Source: Clostridium_AW sp963515715
GTDB taxonomy: Bacteria; Bacillota; Clostridia; Clostridiales; Clostridiaceae
DNA: 64,000 bases
Assembly: GCF_963515715.1 (NCBI RefSeq)
Contig: NZ_CAUPZS010000007.1
Span: 62,001 to 126,000 of the forward strand
Reading direction: 5' to 3'
Shown: piece after piece, positions 59,801 to 64,000 of the stretch
Layout: every line of letters begins with the position of its first letter
How positions within the stretch are numbered: position 1 is the stretch's first letter
The notes under the pieces: model-generated
What the model was told of the DNA's origin: nothing
The model's database searches: none
What the model saw: the letters and a program-made list of their open reading frames with translations, nothing else
Program-made: the position numbers and the translations under genes

Positions 59801-60363
59801 TGATGGGATCTTCTCAACATGGACATATGTCTTCTATTGGATATGATTTATATTGTAGGATGTTAGAAGATACCATAAAACAGCTAAAGGGTGAAATTGA
59901 TAAGGAGCCTATAGAAACTTCCATAGAATTAAAGGTAGATGCATATATACCTGGAAGCTACATAGAAGATGAGACTCAAAAGATAGAAATATATAAGAAA
60001 ATTGCATCTATAAATGATTACGAAGATTTTATAGACATACAGGAAGAGCTTGAAGATAGGTTTTCTAATATACCTTCTTCTGTGGCTAATCTTATGGATA
60101 TTGCATATTTAAGAAGTGTTGCAAAGAGCTTAGGAATTGAGGAAATTAAAGAGAAAGGGGAGGAAATACTTATACAATTTGAAAATATGGAAAGGTTAAA
60201 TGATTGTATAAGAAAGGGCATTAAAACTAATTACAATAGAATAATATCCTTTAGATTTGCTGAAAAACCTGTATTAGTTTATAATTTAAATAATATTAAA
60301 AAAGAAGATTTATTATCTAAATTAAAAGAGCTTATATTATTTGTAAGAGATGGATGTAAGTAA
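56857..60363 (+). CDS. mfd: Transcription-repair coupling factor Mfd
   Basis: An 1168-residue translocase that removes RNA polymerase stalled at DNA damage and recruits UvrA. Order: UvrB-homology part (SKGQFSIRGGILDIYPP region), RNAP-interaction domain (GDYIVHVNHGIGLYKGI), helicase motifs GDVGYGKTEVAIRAAF and LIIDEEQRFGVKHKE, RGRVGRSNRMAYCYL, and the C-terminal TRCF domain. AATGGGGTGA precedes the ATG. Size and motif order are normal. Confidence 0.97.
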   Translation: MRLSGVLKPLLDSPEFKVIKDNIEEEKYPIGVYGISESSKSYILEGIYSQTDKPVLILTSSDVEARNIQEDLFFYVPEAYYFPTKEVVFYNIDAISGDLRWERLKIIKNILEPGKKIVVSSIESLAATYIPLSLYKSHIFKYKVGDIVNFKDLSQELIQCGYERVDLVDSKGQFSIRGGILDIYPPISMEPYRMELFGDEIDSIRSFNLETQRSIDKIESIEIFPAKEIILTKENIENGIINIEKDLTEILKNIKDKEVSERLKSTIYKNLENLKESWQFETIDSYLPYFYNNTSSFLDFFKDWTIVMDDVQRCIGKLNSTYFEFEENYKSFFQRGNILPKQFELLLPKDELINSLESRKVITFSSIPKSTDILQPRAITNFTQITLHNYQGQLDLLIDDIKYKKSQGYKTIILSGTRPRGERLVDTLRERGIESSYKDVISEILPGEVVITFGSQIKGYEYPNLKLCIISDKEVFGEAKKKSSKKFVKKGLNKIRSFSELKPGDYIVHVNHGIGLYKGIRQLDIGGHTKDYLELTYSGEDRLYVPVEQLDMVQKYVGGEGNTPKINKLGGSEWVKAKNKAKKSIEVIAQDLVNLYAVRSTLKGYSFSKDTVWQKQFEDEFPFDETPDQLVAIEDIKNNMESDEAMDRLLCGDVGYGKTEVAIRAAFKAVMDGKQVAFLVPTTILAQQHYNNLVKRFSDFPVKIDMISRFRTTSQQKETIKAVKSGNVDILIGTHRIIQKDIEFKDLGLLIIDEEQRFGVKHKEKIKSLKKNIDVLTLSATPIPRTLHMSLVGVRDISVIETPPEERYPIQTYVVEYNDQLIRDAILREVNRGGQVYFVYNRVENIKDMSAYLSKLIPEIKIGMAHGQMKERELETVIMDFINKEYDVLLATTIIETGMDIHNVNTMIIFDADKMGLSQLYQLRGRVGRSNRMAYCYLAYKKDKILTEVAEKRLKAIKEFTELGSGFKIALKDLEIRGAGSMMGSSQHGHMSSIGYDLYCRMLEDTIKQLKGEIDKEPIETSIELKVDAYIPGSYIEDETQKIEIYKKIASINDYEDFIDIQEELEDRFSNIPSSVANLMDIAYLRSVAKSLGIEEIKEKGEEILIQFENMERLNDCIRKGIKTNYNRIISFRFAEKPVLVYNLNNIKKEDLLSKLKELILFVRDGCK

Positions 60364-60435
60364 ATATTAATTTATTTGCATTATATAAAAAAGTTAATAT
60401 AATAAACAAAGATAAAATAGAGTGGGGGAATAATA

Positions 60436-61440
60436 GTGAAAAACGTAAAAAAAATAATTATATCATCCTTAGTAACCCTAATGACTTTCTCAGCTGTAGG
60501 ATGTAGTATGGTTGAAAAAACTCCAGAGGCCATAAAGAAAAGTGTAGTTGCTAAGGTAAACAATGAAACCATAACTAGGGAAGAGTTAGACTCAAATCCT
60601 ATTGTAGCGGAGCAACTAGAAGGATTAAAGGAGCAATATGGTGAAAACTATATTAACAATTCAGAAGTAAAAGAACAATTATTAGAATTTAAAAAGCAAA
60701 TGGTAGAACAAATGGCTACAGAGAAATTAATATTACAAAAATCAAAGGACTTTAAAATAGATGAAAGTAAAGTAAATGAAGAAGTAGAAAAAACACTTAA
60801 CGATGTAATAGAGAGTAGTTTTAATAATGATAAAGAAAAATTTGTTGAAGAGTTAAAGAAGATGGGAATTACAGAAGCTCAATTAAAGGATTTTTATAAA
60901 ACACAAATGATTATAACTGAAGTGAGAGATTCCATAGTAAAAGATGTTAAAGTAACTGATGAAGCGGCTAAAAAACAATACGATGAAAATATATATCAAT
61001 TTTTGGAAAAAGAAAGCAAATTTCATGCAGCCCATATATTAGTTTCTACAGAAGAAGAGGCTAAGAAAGTTAAAGAAAGACTAGATAAGGGTGAAGACTT
61101 TGCTAAAGTAGCTCAAGAGGTTTCCACAGATGGTTCAAAGGAAAATGGTGGAGACTTAGGAGAAGCAGGATATGGAGATTTTGTTAAACCTTTTGTGGAC
61201 GCAGTAGTAAAATTAAATAAAGGTGAGATATCAGGACCAGTAAAAAGTGATTATGGATATCACATTATTAAATTAATAGATAAAGAACCTATAACAATTA
61301 AAAAGTTTGACACAGTAAAAGAAGAAATCAAAGAAGAGTTACTTTCAAGTGAACAACAGAAAAAATTTAATAGTGAATTAGAAAGTTGGAAAAAAGAATC
61401 CAAAATAGAAACTGAAAAATATACAAAAAATCTAATCTAA
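60436..61440 (+). CDS. prsA: PrsA-like foldase lipoprotein (parvulin peptidyl-prolyl isomerase)
   Basis: A 334-residue extracytoplasmic folding factor. The signal peptide ends in the lipobox AVGC (Cys23). A SurA-N-type helical part follows (about residues 35-170), and the parvulin domain spans FHAAHILVSTEEEAKK to KSDYGYHIIKLID. The start is a GTG with GTGGGGGA upstream. It helps exported proteins fold after SecA translocation. It follows mfd by 72 bases and ends at a strong terminator. Confidence 0.95.
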   Translation: MKNVKKIIISSLVTLMTFSAVGCSMVEKTPEAIKKSVVAKVNNETITREELDSNPIVAEQLEGLKEQYGENYINNSEVKEQLLEFKKQMVEQMATEKLILQKSKDFKIDESKVNEEVEKTLNDVIESSFNNDKEKFVEELKKMGITEAQLKDFYKTQMIITEVRDSIVKDVKVTDEAAKKQYDENIYQFLEKESKFHAAHILVSTEEEAKKVKERLDKGEDFAKVAQEVSTDGSKENGGDLGEAGYGDFVKPFVDAVVKLNKGEISGPVKSDYGYHIIKLIDKEPITIKKFDTVKEEIKEELLSSEQQKKFNSELESWKKESKIETEKYTKNLI

Positions 61441-61442
61441 GA

Positions 61443-61474
61443 AAAAACCCCGAAATTTTAATTTCGGGGTTTTT
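61443..61474 (+). terminator. Terminator of prsA
   Basis: AAAAACCCCGAAATT pairs with AATTTCGGGGTTTTT, with TTAAATT behind. A strong GC core. Confidence 0.88.
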
Positions 61475-61487
61475 AAATTACAAATGT

Positions 61488-61517
61488 GTATAAAATTTCA
61501 TAAATAGAAAGATAATA
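61488..61517 (+). promoter_or_regulatory. Sigma-G-like promoter of spoVT
   Basis: GTATA (61488-61492), 18-base spacer, GATAATA (61511-61517), close to the forespore consensus (GMATR, CATnMTA). spoVT is read by sigma-G in Bacillus. The match is not exact, so moderate confidence. Confidence 0.45.
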
Positions 61518-61561
61518 TTAATACAAGTTGTAAATATCAATTTAAAGGAGGAAAAAAATAT

Positions 61562-62113
61562 ATGAAAGCCACAGGAATTGTTAGACGTATAGACGACCTA
61601 GGTAGAGTCGTTATTCCTAAAGAAATAAGAAGGACATTAAGAATAAGAGAGGGAGATCCCTTAGAGATATTTACTGATAGAGAAGGAGGAGTTATATTAA
61701 AGAAATACTCCCCTATTGGTGAATTAAGTGAGTTCTCTAAAGGTTATGCAGAATCTCTACAACAAGCAATAGGAAATATAATAATTATTTGTGATAGGGA
61801 TAGCATAATATCTATCAGTGGAGCTCCTAAAAAGGAATATATAGACAAAAAAATAAGCACAGATTTAGAGAAGATTATTGAAGACAGAAAAACAATTCAT
61901 TATAGTCAAAGTTCAGACCTTGTAGCACTCTATGACGATGAAGAAGTGGAAGATAAATATAGAGATCAGGTTATATCACCAATAATAGCAGAAGGAGATG
62001 CAATTGGAGCTGTTATTATAGTATCTAAAGAAGAAGGTAAGAAGTTTGGAGAAGTAGAAATTAAATTAGCTGAAACTGCATCATCCTTCTTAGGAAAACA
62101 AATGGAGCAATAA
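61562..62113 (+). CDS. spoVT: Stage V sporulation regulator SpoVT
   Basis: A 183-residue AbrB-family regulator of forespore genes. The N-terminal swapped-hairpin AbrB domain is TGIVRRIDDLGRVVIPKEIRRTL, IREGDPLEIF, and the C-terminal GAF-like domain (about 60-180) ends the protein. AAAGGAGGAA precedes the ATG. Length and sequence are typical for clostridial SpoVT. It follows prsA but has its own promoter. Confidence 0.98.
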   Translation: MKATGIVRRIDDLGRVVIPKEIRRTLRIREGDPLEIFTDREGGVILKKYSPIGELSEFSKGYAESLQQAIGNIIIICDRDSIISISGAPKKEYIDKKISTDLEKIIEDRKTIHYSQSSDLVALYDDEEVEDKYRDQVISPIIAEGDAIGAVIIVSKEEGKKFGEVEIKLAETASSFLGKQMEQ

Positions 62114-62116
62114 ATA

Positions 62117-62165
62117 AAATGGCAGACAAATTGCTAATGTAAAATGGCAGCATGTCTGCCATTTA
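62117..62165 (+). terminator. Terminator of spoVT
   Basis: AAATGGCAGACA (62117-62128) pairs with TGTCTGCCATTT (62153-62164); the 24-base loop contains a second ATGGCAG. TATTTTTG follows. Confidence 0.78.
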
Positions 62166-62278
62166 TTTTTGTCCCATAAAAATTATTGACAATGATTTAT
62201 AAAAATATTCAATAAAAGGTAATATTGCCTCTGAATTATAAATAAATAATATTTAGAAGACTTTCGGAGGTATTAGTT

Positions 62279-63859
62279 ATGAAAAAACAATCCTTGCTAA
62301 AAGGTACACTTATTTTAGGGCTATCAGGAGTTTTTGCCAAATTTTTAGGATTATTTTTTAGATGGCCTTTAATCATGCTCATAGGTGATGAAGGAATAGG
62401 GTATTATCAAATGTCTTATCCTTTATACTTATTCTTTATCGCAGTAGCATCAGGAATTCCAGTTGCCATATCTAAGATGGTTTCGGAGAGAAAGGCTTTA
62501 GGAGATAATGAAGGCATAATACAAGTATTTAAAAAGGCAATGTTATTGATGATAGTTATTGGTGGAGTATTTACAGCAAGCATCCTATTACTATCAAGAT
62601 ATATTATAGACCTTTTTAGGTGGGATAGTAAGGCATATTACTCTTTGATAGGTATTGCCACAGCCCCTTTATTCATTTCGATAATCAGTGCATTTAGAGG
62701 TTTTTTTCAAGGGTTACAGAATATGAATCCATCAGCTATATCACAAATTATAGAGCAGATAGGAAGAGTAATATTTGGTATAGGTATGGCATACATGCTT
62801 TTACCTAAGGGTATAGAGTATGCAGCAGGGGGAGCAGCTTTTGGGGCAACAGCAGGAGGAATATTAGGTGGTATATATTTGTTTGCAAAATATACTCGTG
62901 TAAGAAAAGAGATCAATGTAAAGAACGTAAGAGAGAATTTAGATATATTGAATAAACTTATATATATATCTGTACCAATATCATTAGGAGCTACAGTAGG
63001 TAGCGTTATGGGGTTGATTGACTCCATTCTAGTTCCACAAAAGCTCTTACAAGGAGGACTAGATGTTAAAGAAGCTACTATACTCTATGGACAGTTAACT
63101 GGTAAGGCGTCTGTACTAATAAATGTTCCACTTACTATATCCATGTCACTATGTGCCTCTTTAGTACCCATTATAGCAGAGTGTTATATTTTAAATAGAA
63201 GATTTGAGCTCATGGAAAAAACTCAATTATCTATCAAATTTGCTACAGTAATTTCATTTCCATCGTGCTTAGGATTATTTTTCTTGTCAGAGCAAATTAT
63301 GCAACTTTTATTTCCAGGGCATAGTGGTGGTGGAGAAATATTAAAATATTCTTCTATAGCTATTCCTTTTATTATATTGACTCAAACATCTACAGCTATT
63401 ATGCAAGGTGTAGGTAAATATATTACCCCTGTAATTACTTTAATATTGGGATGTATAGTAAAGGTATTACTAACAGCTAAGTTAGTACCTATAAAAGGTA
63501 TAAATATTTATGGAGCAGTAATTGGATCTATTGGAGGATATCTCATAGTTGCAATATTAAATATGCTATTGCTTAAAATCAGCTTAAAAATTAGGGCGGA
63601 TTGGTATAATATATTTATAAAACCTCTACTGGCATCAATTGTAATGATAATTTCAGTTGTTTTAATAAATTCAAGGTTATATACTATGATGAGTAGTAAT
63701 TTATCTTGTGTAATATCTATATTTTCAGGTATATTAATATATAGTATACTAATTTTTACTATGGGAATATTTAATTTTGGATACTTTAAAAATAAGATTT
63801 TACGTAACAAAAGGAGAGAGATAGATGATAAAAATCATAGGACTTGGTCCAGGTTCTAA
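62279..63859 (+). CDS. spoVB: Polysaccharide biosynthesis/flippase protein SpoVB
   Basis: A 526-residue MVF-family (MOP superfamily) lipid flippase with about fourteen helices. Family start: LLKGTLILGLSGVFAKFLGLFFRWPL, then AFRGFFQGLQNMNPSAISQIIEQIGRV. SpoVB and its relatives move lipid-linked sugars for wall or spore cortex. CGGAGG precedes the ATG. Its end overlaps the following gene by 35 bases, a translational-coupling layout also seen with yabN elsewhere. Confidence 0.93.
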   Translation: MKKQSLLKGTLILGLSGVFAKFLGLFFRWPLIMLIGDEGIGYYQMSYPLYLFFIAVASGIPVAISKMVSERKALGDNEGIIQVFKKAMLLMIVIGGVFTASILLLSRYIIDLFRWDSKAYYSLIGIATAPLFISIISAFRGFFQGLQNMNPSAISQIIEQIGRVIFGIGMAYMLLPKGIEYAAGGAAFGATAGGILGGIYLFAKYTRVRKEINVKNVRENLDILNKLIYISVPISLGATVGSVMGLIDSILVPQKLLQGGLDVKEATILYGQLTGKASVLINVPLTISMSLCASLVPIIAECYILNRRFELMEKTQLSIKFATVISFPSCLGLFFLSEQIMQLLFPGHSGGGEILKYSSIAIPFIILTQTSTAIMQGVGKYITPVITLILGCIVKVLLTAKLVPIKGINIYGAVIGSIGGYLIVAILNMLLLKISLKIRADWYNIFIKPLLASIVMIISVVLINSRLYTMMSSNLSCVISIFSGILIYSILIFTMGIFNFGYFKNKILRNKRREIDDKNHRTWSRF

Positions 63860-64000
63860 AGAAGCACTAACCTTAGGAAGTATAGAAGTATTAAGGAGTT
63901 GTAAAAATATTTACCTAAGAACAGAAAAACATCCAGTTGTAGAATATCTAAAAGGGCTAAATATAAGTTTCTCTACCTTCGATAATAAATATGAAAGCAT
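63825..64000 (+). CDS. YabN/MazG N-terminal fragment (tetrapyrrole-methylase-like domain), cut by window end
   Basis: Only the first 58 codons are here. The start is the ATG at 63825 with AAAGGAG nine bases before it. The sequence begins MIKIIGLGPGSKEALTLGSI, the tetrapyrrole-methylase fold opening found at the N-terminus of YabN, followed in the usual layout by MazG nucleotide pyrophosphohydrolase domains (outside the window). It overlaps spoVB by 35 bases in another frame. Partial at the right edge. Confidence 0.88.
   Translation, partial: MIKIIGLGPGSKEALTLGSIEVLRSCKNIYLRTEKHPVVEYLKGLNISFSTFDNKYES

Overview
The window is AT-rich, tightly packed, low-GC Gram-positive DNA. Gene content points to an anaerobic, spore-forming Clostridium (sensu stricto): cotJABC, spoVG, spoVT, spoVB, a SpoIID-domain protein, a GerMN lipoprotein, an [FeFe]-hydrogenase-like protein, a hemerythrin and an H-NOX chemoreceptor. 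Species cannot be fixed from the sequence alone. I see no prophage, insertion sequence, CRISPR array or rRNA. One tRNA gene is present (tRNA-Pro, anticodon TGG).

Left part (1-13 kb): a GNAT acetyltransferase, an Ogt-type DNA repair protein, the cotJABC spore-coat operon, a CcdA/TlpA thiol-redox pair, and a methionine-uptake operon (metNIQ) behind a SAM-I riboswitch. A second SAM-I riboswitch points the other way and controls an M20 amidohydrolase. Then come surE, a thioesterase, an EamA transporter, an operon of an unknown protein plus a hemerythrin, an acetate-transporter homologue and a YbaK-type deacylase. Two near-identical GTAAC-type palindromes lie upstream of the thioesterase and of the hemerythrin operon.

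Middle part (13-36 kb): a TraX-like membrane protein, a long RecQ with two HRDC domains, an orphan papain-fold-like protein, a GHL10 glycosidase and a pentapeptide-repeat protein. Next is a sulfur/selenium-type cluster: TusA, LysR, half-size YeeE/YedE, TusA, second half-size YeeE/YedE, and a thioredoxin-reductase-like flavoprotein. After a CPBP protease/XRE pair and a DHFR-like/WYL pair comes a run of minus-strand housekeeping genes (rlmH, SEC-C protein, GerMN, walJ, murA), a small DUF1540 gene (31798-31956), a 2H phosphoesterase, a long glutamine synthetase and a DUF3783/XRE-S24-like pair.

Right part (36-64 kb): a SpoIID-domain protein, an H-NOX-MCP gas sensor whose heme pocket has the residues of the O2-binding type, a YkvI-type transporter, a lipoprotein, a YtqA-type radical SAM protein, a ComB-like protein, a HAD phosphatase and the hydrogenase-like protein. 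A highly folded non-coding element and tRNA-Pro follow. The last 15 kb is a conserved clostridial chromosome backbone: murC diverging from purR-spoVG-glmU-prs, a two-component system with an HtrA protease, then pth-mfd-prsA-spoVT-spoVB-yabN. It combines cell-wall precursor synthesis, PRPP supply, transcription-coupled repair, protein folding and sporulation control. A sigma-H-type promoter precedes spoVG and a sigma-G-like one precedes spoVT.

No wholly new system is proven here. The best leads are the paired SAM riboswitches with the uncharacterised M20 enzyme, the split YeeE/TusA/flavoprotein cluster, the H-NOX receptor, the hydrogenase-like protein with altered H-cluster motifs, the structured element beside tRNA-Pro, and the palindromes linked to the hemerythrin operon.
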